Assembly: GCA_964568735.1 (NCBI GenBank)
Contig: CAZMRF010000012.1
Location: forward strand, 30,587-94,586
Reading direction: 5' to 3'
Length of the DNA stretch: 64,000 nucleotides
Source of the DNA: CAZMRF01 sp964568735
Lineage (GTDB): Bacteria > Acidobacteriota > Polarisedimenticolia > JACPZX01
The position numbers and the translations under genes are program-made. Below the pieces are notes generated by a model, which saw only the letters and a list, made by a program, of their open reading frames with translations, was not told the DNA's origin and ran no database searches. Below, one piece after another: positions 15,829 through 23,564 of the stretch (the first letter of the stretch is position 1; every line of letters begins with the position of its first letter).

Positions 15829-16620
15829 TCAGGGGAGCCCCGTCACCAGGCCGCCGTCGACGCAGATCGTCTGGCCCGTGACATACGAGGCCGCCCCGGA
15901 GCAGAGGAAAACGACGAGCGCCGCGACCTCCTCCGGCGTTCCAATCCTCCGGACCGGGGTCTGCGCCCGCCACTCCTCGAAGATGGCATCGGTGGATATC
16001 CGCCTGTCGCCCGCACGGCGCTGCGCAAGATCCCTCAGGCGGTCCGTCGAAGTGTAGCCGGGGCAGACATTATTGACCAGGATGCCCTCCGGGCCAACTT
16101 CCCGCGAGAGCGTCTTCGCCAGGCCCACGACGGCCGAACGCAGAGAGTTCGAGAGCAGCAATCCCTCGATCGGCTGCCGGACCGAGATCGACGCCAGGTT
16201 CACGATGCGTCCCCACCGCTCCGCGCGCATGCCCGGCAGGGCGGCCCGGATCAGCCGCACGGCGCTCATCAGGGTCAGATCCACGGCCTCTCTCCACGCG
16301 TCGTCGCCGAGCTGGTCGAAGAGGCCTGGAGGCGGCCCCCCCGCATTGGTTATCAGGATAGTCGGCGCGCCCATCCGGGAGGTGGCCTCGGCCACGAGGC
16401 GCCGGATGCCCTCGGGATCCCGGAGATCGCAGGCGAACCCGAAGGCCTCCACCCCGTGGCGACCGGCGATCTCGCCAGCCGCCTCGCTCACGGCCGCCTC
16501 GGTCCGGGCGCAGATCACGACGCGGGCTCCTTCCGCTGCCAGCCCTTCGGCGATCGCCCGCCCGATCCCTGTCGTGGAAGCCGCCACCAGCGCTGTCCTT
16601 CCCCGGATACCCAGATCCAT
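15829..16620 (-). CDS. SDR-family oxidoreductase lacking the Tyr-x-x-x-Lys motif
   Basis: A 263-residue Rossmann protein annotated in relatives as 3-oxoacyl-ACP reductase-like. The nucleotide loop is ASTTGIGRAIAEG and the NAG motif is NAGGPPPG. The catalytic serine region (LASISVRQP) is present, but the expected YxxxK reads SNSLR, so the usual Tyr and Lys are Ser and Arg. An atypical SDR subgroup with an imperfect catalytic tetrad is known, so this is probably inherited rather than damage. The ATG at 16620 is preceded by GGAGGGAGG. A GCCGGC hairpin with a TTC loop (16656-16670) separates it from the EamA gene. Substrate unknown. Confidence 0.88.
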   Translation of the reverse strand: MDLGIRGRTALVAASTTGIGRAIAEGLAAEGARVVICARTEAAVSEAAGEIAGRHGVEAFGFACDLRDPEGIRRLVAEATSRMGAPTILITNAGGPPPGLFDQLGDDAWREAVDLTLMSAVRLIRAALPGMRAERWGRIVNLASISVRQPIEGLLLSNSLRSAVVGLAKTLSREVGPEGILVNNVCPGYTSTDRLRDLAQRRAGDRRISTDAIFEEWRAQTPVRRIGTPEEVAALVVFLCSGAASYVTGQTICVDGGLVTGLP

Positions 16621-16691
16621 GCAGCCTCCCTCCAGCCCTTCGTCCCGACCCACGCGCCGGCTTCGCCGGCACGCCCGCCGGGATGCGGATT

Positions 16692-17663
16692 CTATACGAG
16701 CCGGCTCGCGGGCTCACGCGCTCCCGCCCCCGGTGGGCTCGGCGCGTCGATCGACGTCCCCCATCCGCGCCGGGTCAGGATGATCCCGGCGAGGATGGCC
16801 GCAGCGCCGAGCCCGAGCGCCGGGTAGAGCCTCTCCCCGAGGAGAATCCAACCCGCGATCACGCCGACGAGCGGGACGAGGTTGGAGTAGACCGCCGTTC
16901 GAACGCTTCCGACCGAGCGAAGCGATCGATACCAGAGCAGGTAGGCGAAGACCAGCGGGAACAGGATGCCGTAGGCCGTGGCGGCCCAGGCCACGGCGCT
17001 CACGGAGAGCCAATCCTGCGAGAGGATCGAGGGGATGCAGACAGGGGCGAGGAAGACAGCGCCCCACGCCATCGTCACGGCCGTGATTCTCAGCGGCGAG
17101 TGCGTGAGGAGGAGAGTGCGGGAGAGGACCGTGTAGACCGCCCAGCAGACGGTCGCCGCGAGGATCAGGAGGTCACCCGTCAGCGACGGGGCGGGGCCCT
17201 CCCGGGGAGGAAGGCCCGCGATGATGACGTAGACTCCTCCGAGGGCCAGGGTGGTGCCGGCCCAGTGGGCCGGGCTGATGCGCTCGTGCCCGAGCGCGAG
17301 ACTGAGGAGGGACACGAGCACCGGCGTGAGCCCGAAGATGAGTGCCGCGTGCGCGGCGGTCGTCCTCGCGATCCCCTCGATGAAGCAGAGCTGGTAGGCC
17401 GTGTGCCCCACCAGGCCAAGGAGGAGCATCCGCGCTCCATCGCCCGGGGCGATCGCGGGTCCGTGCGGCCTCGTGAAATGAATGACGCCGAGGAGGATCG
17501 CGGCGGCGCAGAAGCGCAGGCCGTTGAAGGCGAGCGGCGCCAGCTCGGCCAGGGCGAGCTTCGCGATGGCGAGGTTCAACCCCCAGAAGATCACGACCAT
17601 GAGCAGGTCGAGGTCGTTGCGCGTGAGGGATCGAGGTTTCTCAGGCCGCACAGAATCGGGCAC
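16692..17663 (-). CDS. EamA-family (DMT superfamily) transporter
   Basis: A 323-residue inner-membrane protein with two EamA repeats and about ten hydrophobic helices. The first repeat begins LLMVVIFWGLNLAIAKLAL and the second LILAATVCWAVYTVLSRTL, both with the Trp-Gly/Ala pattern of this family. These carriers usually export amino acids, nucleosides or other metabolites; no substrate can be read from the sequence. The GTG at 17663 is preceded by GGAG at good spacing, whereas the frame extending to 17789 is not protein-like. It heads a minus-strand run with the SDR and the MauE/thioredoxin pair. Confidence 0.93.
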   Translation of the reverse strand: MPDSVRPEKPRSLTRNDLDLLMVVIFWGLNLAIAKLALAELAPLAFNGLRFCAAAILLGVIHFTRPHGPAIAPGDGARMLLLGLVGHTAYQLCFIEGIARTTAAHAALIFGLTPVLVSLLSLALGHERISPAHWAGTTLALGGVYVIIAGLPPREGPAPSLTGDLLILAATVCWAVYTVLSRTLLLTHSPLRITAVTMAWGAVFLAPVCIPSILSQDWLSVSAVAWAATAYGILFPLVFAYLLWYRSLRSVGSVRTAVYSNLVPLVGVIAGWILLGERLYPALGLGAAAILAGIILTRRGWGTSIDAPSPPGAGAREPASRLV

Positions 17664-17907
17664 GCTTTCTCCGCCGTGGGAAGCCCAGGAGGATAGCGGC
17701 GTCTCCGGCCGGGTCAATGGACTCCCGCTCCCTGCGACGGGGGCGGGACAAGGGCTTCCGGGTCTGCTAGTCTGTGCCCGTTCGGGCAAGCCACCCTGTC
17801 CCCTCCCCTCCCTCCGGGGCTCGCAAGCAGGGCCGAGGAGCCTGACCGGGCCCGCGCTCGGACAGGCTGCCAGGGCAACCCCCCAAGCTGAACGGACGAA
17901 GATTCGA

Positions 17908-17945
17908 GGAGCGCGGAGCGCGAACCTCTTTCAGAGGTCCGCTCC
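17908..17945 (+). promoter_or_regulatory. leader stem-loop abutting the Shine-Dalgarno of sat-cysC
   Basis: A two-tier hairpin: GGAGC (17908-17912) pairs with GCTCC (17941-17945), GG 17915-17916 pairs with CC 17939-17940, and an inner stem ACCTC/GAGGT (17924-17928 with 17934-17938) closes a 5-nt loop. The ribosome-binding site AAGGAG starts at the next base. This could control translation, but it matches no riboswitch I know. Confidence 0.35.
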
Positions 17946-17959
17946 AAGGAGAGCCATTC

Positions 17960-19690
17960 ATGCCCCCATCCGGCCAGGTGACCGAGCTTCTCGCGAATGA
18001 ATCGCGGCGTCGGGAGCTCAAGAAGGAATCCATTCATCTTCCCTCATGGGATCTCAACTCCAGGCAGATCTGGGACATCGAGCTGCTCCTGAACGGCGCC
18101 TTCTCTCCGCTGAGCGGCTACCTCGGTCGCGCGGACTACGAGGGCGTCTGCTCCCGGATGCGCCTCGCCGGCGGCCGCCTCTGGCCGATTCCCATCAACC
18201 TGGACGTGACGGAGAAGTTCGCGCAGTCGCTCTCCAAGGGCTCGCGCATCGCGCTGTGCCACCCGGAGGGCATGATCCTGGCGCTCCTCACCGTCACGGA
18301 CGTCTGGAAGCCCGATCGCGAGGCCGAGGCGAAGGCCGTCTTCGGCACGTCGGACAGATCTCACCCAGGGGTCCACCAGGTCGTCGAGCAGTCGAATCCC
18401 GTCTACGTCGGCGGGACTCTCGAAGGGCTCGAGCTGCCGCCGCACCACACCTTCAGGCACCTGCGCCGCACGCCCCTGCAGCTCCGCGAGGAGTTCGAGA
18501 GGCTCGGATGGGACAAGGTCGTGGCCTTCCAGACCCGCAATCCGCTCCACCGGGCCCACGTGGAGCTCACGCGAAGGGCCGCCGCGGAGCACGAAGCCAA
18601 CATCCTTATCCACCCGGTCGTCGGCCGAACGAAGCCCGGCGACCTGGACTATTTCTCGCGGGTCCGCTGCTACGAGGCCGTCGTCCGGAATTACCCGCCG
18701 CACTCGACGATGCTGAGCCTCCTGCCCCTCGCCATGCGGATGGGGGGTCCCCGCGAGGCGGTCTGGCACGCTCTCATCCGCCGCAATCACGGCTGCACGC
18801 ACTTCATCGTGGGGCGCGATCATGCCGGCCCTCGGGACGCCGCGGGCAAGCCCTTCTACGGGCCCTACGAGGCGCGCGACCTGGCCCGGGAGCACGCGAA
18901 GGAGATGGGCATCGTCGTCGTCCCCTTCGACGAGATGGTCTACTGCGAGGATCGCGGAGAGTACATGACGAGGGCCGAGGTTCCCGAGGGCGCGAGGGTT
19001 CTCGATCTTTCGGGAACCGAGCTGAGGCGCCGGCTCAGGGAAGGCTCCGACATTCCCTCCTGGTTCTCCTACCCGGACGTCATCCGCGAGCTGCGCATCA
19101 GCTTCCCGCCGCGCTCACGGCAGGGCTACACGGTCTTCTTCACCGGCCTTTCAGGCTCCGGCAAGTCCACCATCGCCAATATCCTGATGGCGAAGCTCAT
19201 GGAGCTGGATTCCCGCCCCGTCACGCTGCTCGACGGCGACATCGTCCGGAAGAACCTCTCCAGCGAGCTGGGCTTCTCGCGTGAGCACAGGGACCTCAAC
19301 ATCCAGCGGATCGGCTACGTCGCCAGCGAGATCACGAAGAACCGCGGCGTCGCCATCTGCGCTCCCATCGCTCCCTACGCCGGAACCCGCCGCGTCGTCC
19401 GCGACCTCATCAGCGAGTACGGCGGCTTCGTCGAGGTCCACGTGGCGACTCCCATCGAGGTGTGCGAGGCCCGGGACCGCAAGGGCCTCTACGCCAAGGC
19501 GAGGGCCGGACTGATCAAGGAATTCACCGGGATCGACGATCCCTACGAGGCCCCCCAGAAGCCCGAGATCGTCATCGACACGGCTGAGCTGTCCGCCGAA
19601 GAGGCGGCCCAGAAGGTGATCCTCCACCTCGAGAGCGAGGGGTTCATCACCTCGGCCAGCCCGGGGTTCGGCGAAGGCCCCGGGGCCTGA
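17960..19690 (+). CDS. sat-cysC: bifunctional sulfate adenylyltransferase / adenylylsulfate kinase
   Basis: This 576-residue fusion converts sulfate and ATP to APS (N-terminal ATP sulfurylase, about 1-385) and APS to PAPS (C-terminal APS kinase, about 390-570). The sulfurylase shows FQTRNPLHRAHVEL and the GRDHAG loop; the kinase has the P-loop GLSGSGKST near 395, then LDGDIVRKNLSSELGFS and KEFTGIDDPYE. AAGGAG lies 8 nt before the ATG. CysQ follows after 4 nt. No sulfite-producing reductases are nearby, whereas a sulfotransferase lies about 6 kb away, so the product may feed sulfation as well as assimilation. Confidence 0.96.
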   Translation: MPPSGQVTELLANESRRRELKKESIHLPSWDLNSRQIWDIELLLNGAFSPLSGYLGRADYEGVCSRMRLAGGRLWPIPINLDVTEKFAQSLSKGSRIALCHPEGMILALLTVTDVWKPDREAEAKAVFGTSDRSHPGVHQVVEQSNPVYVGGTLEGLELPPHHTFRHLRRTPLQLREEFERLGWDKVVAFQTRNPLHRAHVELTRRAAAEHEANILIHPVVGRTKPGDLDYFSRVRCYEAVVRNYPPHSTMLSLLPLAMRMGGPREAVWHALIRRNHGCTHFIVGRDHAGPRDAAGKPFYGPYEARDLAREHAKEMGIVVVPFDEMVYCEDRGEYMTRAEVPEGARVLDLSGTELRRRLREGSDIPSWFSYPDVIRELRISFPPRSRQGYTVFFTGLSGSGKSTIANILMAKLMELDSRPVTLLDGDIVRKNLSSELGFSREHRDLNIQRIGYVASEITKNRGVAICAPIAPYAGTRRVVRDLISEYGGFVEVHVATPIEVCEARDRKGLYAKARAGLIKEFTGIDDPYEAPQKPEIVIDTAELSAEEAAQKVILHLESEGFITSASPGFGEGPGA

Positions 19691-19694
19691 GCCC

Positions 19695-20510
19695 GTGCCA
19701 GCTCCGGCGGCGGGCCCGGCGGATCGCGCCGGGATCCTCGACAGGATCAGGCAGGGCCTCGAGGCGGCCGGCGAGGTCCTCGCGGACTTCACGCCGGGCA
19801 GCATCGAGTCGCAGCGCAAGAAGGGAGGGGATCCCGTCACGGCGGCCGACCTCGCCGTGAACGACTGCCTGCATCGCCTGCTCCCCCGCACCGGTGACGG
19901 CTGGCTCTCCGAGGAGACCGCCGACGATCGCTCCCGGCTGGAGCGGGCCTGCCTCTGGGCCGTGGATCCCATCGATGGGACGAAGGAGTTCGTGATGGGG
20001 CTCCCCGAGTGGTGCGTCTCGATCGGCTTCATCGAGGACGGGGAGGCGGTCGCCGGGGGCCTCTACAACCGCGCCGCGGGCCAGATGATCGTCGGCGCCG
20101 TCGGGGAGGGAGTCTGGCTCAACGGCGAGCCTGCCCGCACCCGATCGACGTCGAGCCTCGAAGGGGCCGTCGTCCTGGCCAGCCGCAGCGAGGTGAAGCG
20201 CGGGCAGTGGGAGCGCTTCGCAGGGGCGGAGTTCGCCGTCCAGGCGCTCGGCTCCGTGGCCTGGAAGCTCGGACTGGTGGCGGCGGGACTGGCCGATGCC
20301 ACCTGGACGCTTGTTCCCAAGCACGAGTGGGACGTGGCGGCCGGGGTCGCCCTGGTGCGGGCCGCGGGAGGCGACGCGAAGACCCTCTCGTGGGACAGGC
20401 CGCGCTTCAACAAGAAAGAGCTGCTCTTTGACGGCCTCGTCGCCGCGGGCCCGGGACTCCTCGAGTCGATCGGGAGATACCTCGAGCTGCCGGCCCGCCG
20501 CGTACCCTAG
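19695..20510 (+). CDS. cysQ: 3'(2'),5'-bisphosphate nucleotidase CysQ-like
   Basis: A 271-residue inositol-monophosphatase-fold enzyme, expected to hydrolyse 3'-phosphoadenosine 5'-phosphate (PAP) left after PAPS is used. Metal-binding motifs are visible: DPVTAADLAVN, WLSEETAD (Glu-Glu) and WAVDPIDGTKEF, and the distal HEWDVAAG. The GTG start lies 4 nt after the sat-cysC stop, so both are in one operon, which supports PAP rather than inositol phosphate as substrate. Its 3' end overlaps the convergent membrane-protein gene by 4 nt. Confidence 0.92.
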   Translation: MPAPAAGPADRAGILDRIRQGLEAAGEVLADFTPGSIESQRKKGGDPVTAADLAVNDCLHRLLPRTGDGWLSEETADDRSRLERACLWAVDPIDGTKEFVMGLPEWCVSIGFIEDGEAVAGGLYNRAAGQMIVGAVGEGVWLNGEPARTRSTSSLEGAVVLASRSEVKRGQWERFAGAEFAVQALGSVAWKLGLVAAGLADATWTLVPKHEWDVAAGVALVRAAGGDAKTLSWDRPRFNKKELLFDGLVAAGPGLLESIGRYLELPARRVP

Positions 20511-21352
20511 ATCGTCACGCCGAAGCGGTTCCTCAGCATGAAGGCGAAGACGATCGACAGGATGAAGAAGACGACCATCCAGTGGGTCTCGTAGCCGAGC
20601 AGGCTGATCTCGGCCTCCGGGTAGGCGAGGGAAATCGACTCGAGCGGTCCGTTCCGGGGTAGCGGAGCCTCGGCGGGATACAAGAGCATGTTGAAGAAGC
20701 CCGGCTCGTAGCGGACGGGCGAGATCCGCCTCACCTCCTGCGAGACGAGGACGCTCTTCCCGAAGCTCTCCCCCGCGATCTTCACGCCGATCTCGAAGTC
20801 GCCCCATTCCTCCGCCACGAGCCGCCAGACCATCTCCCGCTTCGATGGGATCCAGACGGCTGGAGCGTCGAGGCGCAACCCCGGCGGGAGATCGAGATCC
20901 ACCGCCGGCTTGCGGGGGGCTCCTCCTGAGATTTGGGGAGCCCCTCCCTCGGATAGATGGACCTTCAGGAGAGTCCGCTCGCCTGGGCGAAGCCCTTCGT
21001 AGCCGTAGTGGAACTGGAGCTGGGCGATCACGAGGAGGAGCGGGACCATCATCCAGACCATGGGGACGAGCGAGTAGGCCAGGTACCTCGCGTTGTGGCC
21101 GAGGATCTCGGTCTGCGCGCTCAGGATCGCAGGGAGATCGTCCTTGAAGAGGCGGATCTCGAAGAGGCACGCGTGGATCCTTCGCTTCACCGCGGCGAGA
21201 GCCTCCTGGTTGGAGGTGGCCTTGAACACGACGAGCATGCCGACCGATATGACGAGGGAGACGACGGAGAGCCCCGCGAGCGGGGGGAGCCCGCTGAAGG
21301 GCATGAGGATCGCGTCGAAGAAGACCCGAAGCAGGGCGTTGAGGGCGCTCAC
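20507..21352 (-). CDS. membrane protein resembling YidC/EMC3-type insertases
   Basis: A 281-residue membrane protein. A first hydrophobic segment (about 22-45) is followed by a charged amphipathic hairpin (VKRRIHACLFEIRLFKDDLP, AQTEILGHNARY), a second hydrophobic segment (SLVPMVWMMVPLLLVIAQLQ), an extracytoplasmic beta-rich domain (about 125-245), and a C-terminal membrane helix. The helix-hairpin-helix order recalls the cytosolic coiled coil between membrane helices in EMC3/TMCO1/YidC proteins, but I see no diagnostic motif. Its start overlaps the stop of the ribbon-helix-helix-like gene (ATGA). It is the last gene of the four-gene operon with the two AP-superfamily hydrolases. Confidence 0.78.
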   Translation of the reverse strand: MSALNALLRVFFDAILMPFSGLPPLAGLSVVSLVISVGMLVVFKATSNQEALAAVKRRIHACLFEIRLFKDDLPAILSAQTEILGHNARYLAYSLVPMVWMMVPLLLVIAQLQFHYGYEGLRPGERTLLKVHLSEGGAPQISGGAPRKPAVDLDLPPGLRLDAPAVWIPSKREMVWRLVAEEWGDFEIGVKIAGESFGKSVLVSQEVRRISPVRYEPGFFNMLLYPAEAPLPRNGPLESISLAYPEAEISLLGYETHWMVVFFILSIVFAFMLRNRFGVTI

Positions 21353-21543
21353 GAGATGTAGCCGAGCCCCTGCAGCCGCTTCTTGATCTCCTCTTCCGAG
21401 TCCGCGCCTTCGAGGAGGGAGAGCTCCTTCTCGAGCGCGTGCGTGATGAACTCCTCCGGCGAGGAGTACCCGGCGATCTCGGCGTACTTGCGGATCTTGT
21501 CGACGAGCTCCTTGTCCAGCTTGACCGATTTCTTTCCGAACAT
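21349..21543 (-). CDS. small ribbon-helix-helix-like protein
   Basis: A 64-residue protein, MFGKKSVKLDKELVDKIRKY at the N-terminus, then AGYSSPEEFITHALEKEL. The pattern of one short strand followed by two helices, with SxEEFI between them, matches ribbon-helix-helix DNA-binding proteins such as CopG/Arc-type regulators. The frame continues upstream to 21714, but there it shadows the hydrolase gene. The ATG at 21543 lies 11 nt after the hydrolase stop, and its own stop overlaps the next start (ATGA). It could autoregulate the operon or be a small structural partner; no toxin gene is adjacent. Confidence 0.85.
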   Translation of the reverse strand: MFGKKSVKLDKELVDKIRKYAEIAGYSSPEEFITHALEKELSLLEGADSEEEIKKRLQGLGYIS

Positions 21544-21554
21544 TTCGTTGGGCC

Positions 21555-23564
21555 TCAGGGAGCGGCGTCCCGCCTCGGGAAGCCTTCGATGCCGAACTCC
21601 GCGAGAACAGCGGACGCGAGCTGATCCAGCCGCTCGGCGGGCTTCTTGAGGGGGCGGCTCGTGAAGAGGACTCCCGGGACCGCCTCGTGGTCCATCAGGT
21701 GATCCCCGGACCATTCGGCGGTGTTGTCCTCGATCACCTGGGGCTCGATCTTCCCCAGGGCGGAAGCATCCGAACCTCGGGTCATTTTCGCGTACCCGAT
21801 GACCAGATCGGGTCCGATCTCCAGGAAACCACGGTCATGGTAGCTCTCCTCGCGCTTGTAGACCTTGGTGATGGCGGGCTTGCCCGTGACGGGATCGATC
21901 GTGGCGAGGAGCCCTTCGGCGATCTCGCTCATGAGGCTGTCCCGCTCCGAAGCCAGGACGATCCCCCGCTTCTCCCGCCCCGCGAGGTTGATGTAGAGCG
22001 AGGAAAGCCCCAGGCCGTAAGCCCGTGTGCGCGACCAGTCGATGTTCGTCCCGAGGATGCCCAGGGAATCCTCGCGGCCGGGGTCCACGAGGACCAGGTA
22101 GCCCTTCTCTTTGAGCCAGGTGTTCAGGTTGAAGGAGCGCCTCCAGCTCGTGAAGCCATGGTCGGACATCACCACGAGGAGCGTCTCAGGGCCGAGCTTC
22201 TCCATTGCCAGCCCGACCACCGAGTCCATCTTCTCGTAGAGCTTCGGAATCACGTCCTTGTATGGGGGGTCGAGCAGCGGATCGTAGGCCGGGTGGCCGG
22301 GATCCATCGCGCGCCAGAGCATGTGGCAGGTTTGGTCGACGTCGCCGAAATAGTAGAAGAGCAAGCCCCCCTTCCAGGTTTCCAGGATGTGGCCGAACTG
22401 GCTGATCACCTCTTCGTTTGCCATCCGGGCCTGCTCCAGGAATTCATCGCGGTCGAAGACGTGCTCGCGCAGCGCATGCGTGTTCTCCGGCATCCCCTGC
22501 GTGTAGTAGTCGCCCGTCGCCTCGGCCAGCTCGGTGGCGTACTCGGCCGGCGTGGAGATGGGCAGCCCCGGCGCGCGGGGGTCGAAGTTGAGCGGGGTCA
22601 CGAAGAGCCGGAAGTCCGGACGGAGGGACTGTAGATAGAACCTGGCGATGGCATGCAGCTTCTGCGTGGGCGCCATCTTGAACTCGAAATGAATCCAGTC
22701 CGACCAGGCGCCCTCCTCAAGGACGAACTCGTTCCCGCCCACCTCGATCTTGACCACGGGATCCACGGGGTCGAGGTACACCGTGAAGTCCAGCGCGAGC
22801 TTCTCCTCCTTCACGAGGAAGGGATTGTCGGGGCCGTAGAGCCTGGCCTGCACCATGTCGTCGAGGACGAAGACGTCGTAGACCTTCCCCCCGCTGAGGC
22901 TTCTTCCGGCGAAGGGCTCGGGATCGGTCGTGTAGTACGAGAAGATCCCGTAGGTCCCGACGAGGTCCGGCGTGCCCATCCCGCTCAGCTCCACGCTGGC
23001 CGTGCCGGAGGGGGGGAAGTTGGCCGGCATCCGGATGATGGCCGTCTGGATGCCCTTCTCCTCGAGCACCTCCCAGAAGGGCTGGCCGTGGCGGAGCAGC
23101 TCCACCTTGCCGCCCGACAGGGGGATCTGCCAGCGGCCCAGCTTCAGCGTGCTGCCGGAGCCCTCCGCCTTCGACGTGGAGAGATAGGGCAGCATCGTCG
23201 CGGGGTCCCGGTGGATGAAATCGAAGATGCCGTGGCCCCCGGCGTCGAGCCCGGTGATGAAGTTCGACCATGCCACGGGGCTCTGCGGCGGGATCGACGT
23301 TCCCAGGGGAGTGAAGGTGCCCTGTGCGGCGAGCCGCGCCAGGTTGGGCAGGCGGCCGGCGGCGATCAGCTCCCGGGTCAGGTCGTAGTCCAGCCCGTCG
23401 ATTCCCATGACCACGACCTTGGGGCCGGCCGGCGATCCGGCCTGCCCGCTCCCGCACCCCGCGAGAAGCCCGAGGAGCAGCAGGGCAACAGCCAGGGAGA
23501 GCGTGGCCGAACGACCCGACCGGCACCTCTTGCTCGTCGATGGAGAGCCTCCGGGATTACGCAC
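21555..23564 (-). CDS. lipoprotein AP-superfamily phosphodiesterase/hydrolase
   Basis: A 669-residue hydrolase of the nucleotide pyrophosphatase/phosphodiesterase branch of the alkaline-phosphatase superfamily. A signal peptide with lipobox LLAGC predicts a lipid anchor. Metal and nucleophile motifs are VVVMGIDGLDYD, PQSPVAWSNFITG (Ser at the nucleophile position), YFGDVDQTCHM, VVMSDHGF and WSGDHLMDHEAVPG. The substrate may be a phosphodiester, phosphoglycan or sulfate ester; the fold does not decide. The GTG start overlaps the end of the upstream paralogue by 8 nt. It is paralogous with the next gene over its whole length. Confidence 0.92.
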   Translation of the reverse strand: MRNPGGSPSTSKRCRSGRSATLSLAVALLLLGLLAGCGSGQAGSPAGPKVVVMGIDGLDYDLTRELIAAGRLPNLARLAAQGTFTPLGTSIPPQSPVAWSNFITGLDAGGHGIFDFIHRDPATMLPYLSTSKAEGSGSTLKLGRWQIPLSGGKVELLRHGQPFWEVLEEKGIQTAIIRMPANFPPSGTASVELSGMGTPDLVGTYGIFSYYTTDPEPFAGRSLSGGKVYDVFVLDDMVQARLYGPDNPFLVKEEKLALDFTVYLDPVDPVVKIEVGGNEFVLEEGAWSDWIHFEFKMAPTQKLHAIARFYLQSLRPDFRLFVTPLNFDPRAPGLPISTPAEYATELAEATGDYYTQGMPENTHALREHVFDRDEFLEQARMANEEVISQFGHILETWKGGLLFYYFGDVDQTCHMLWRAMDPGHPAYDPLLDPPYKDVIPKLYEKMDSVVGLAMEKLGPETLLVVMSDHGFTSWRRSFNLNTWLKEKGYLVLVDPGREDSLGILGTNIDWSRTRAYGLGLSSLYINLAGREKRGIVLASERDSLMSEIAEGLLATIDPVTGKPAITKVYKREESYHDRGFLEIGPDLVIGYAKMTRGSDASALGKIEPQVIEDNTAEWSGDHLMDHEAVPGVLFTSRPLKKPAERLDQLASAVLAEFGIEGFPRRDAAP

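Noticed and set aside
17780..17960. SAM or SAH riboswitch in front of sat-cysC
   Set aside because: A CCGAGGAGC-like string invited comparison, but the remaining conserved elements and pairings of those classes are not present.
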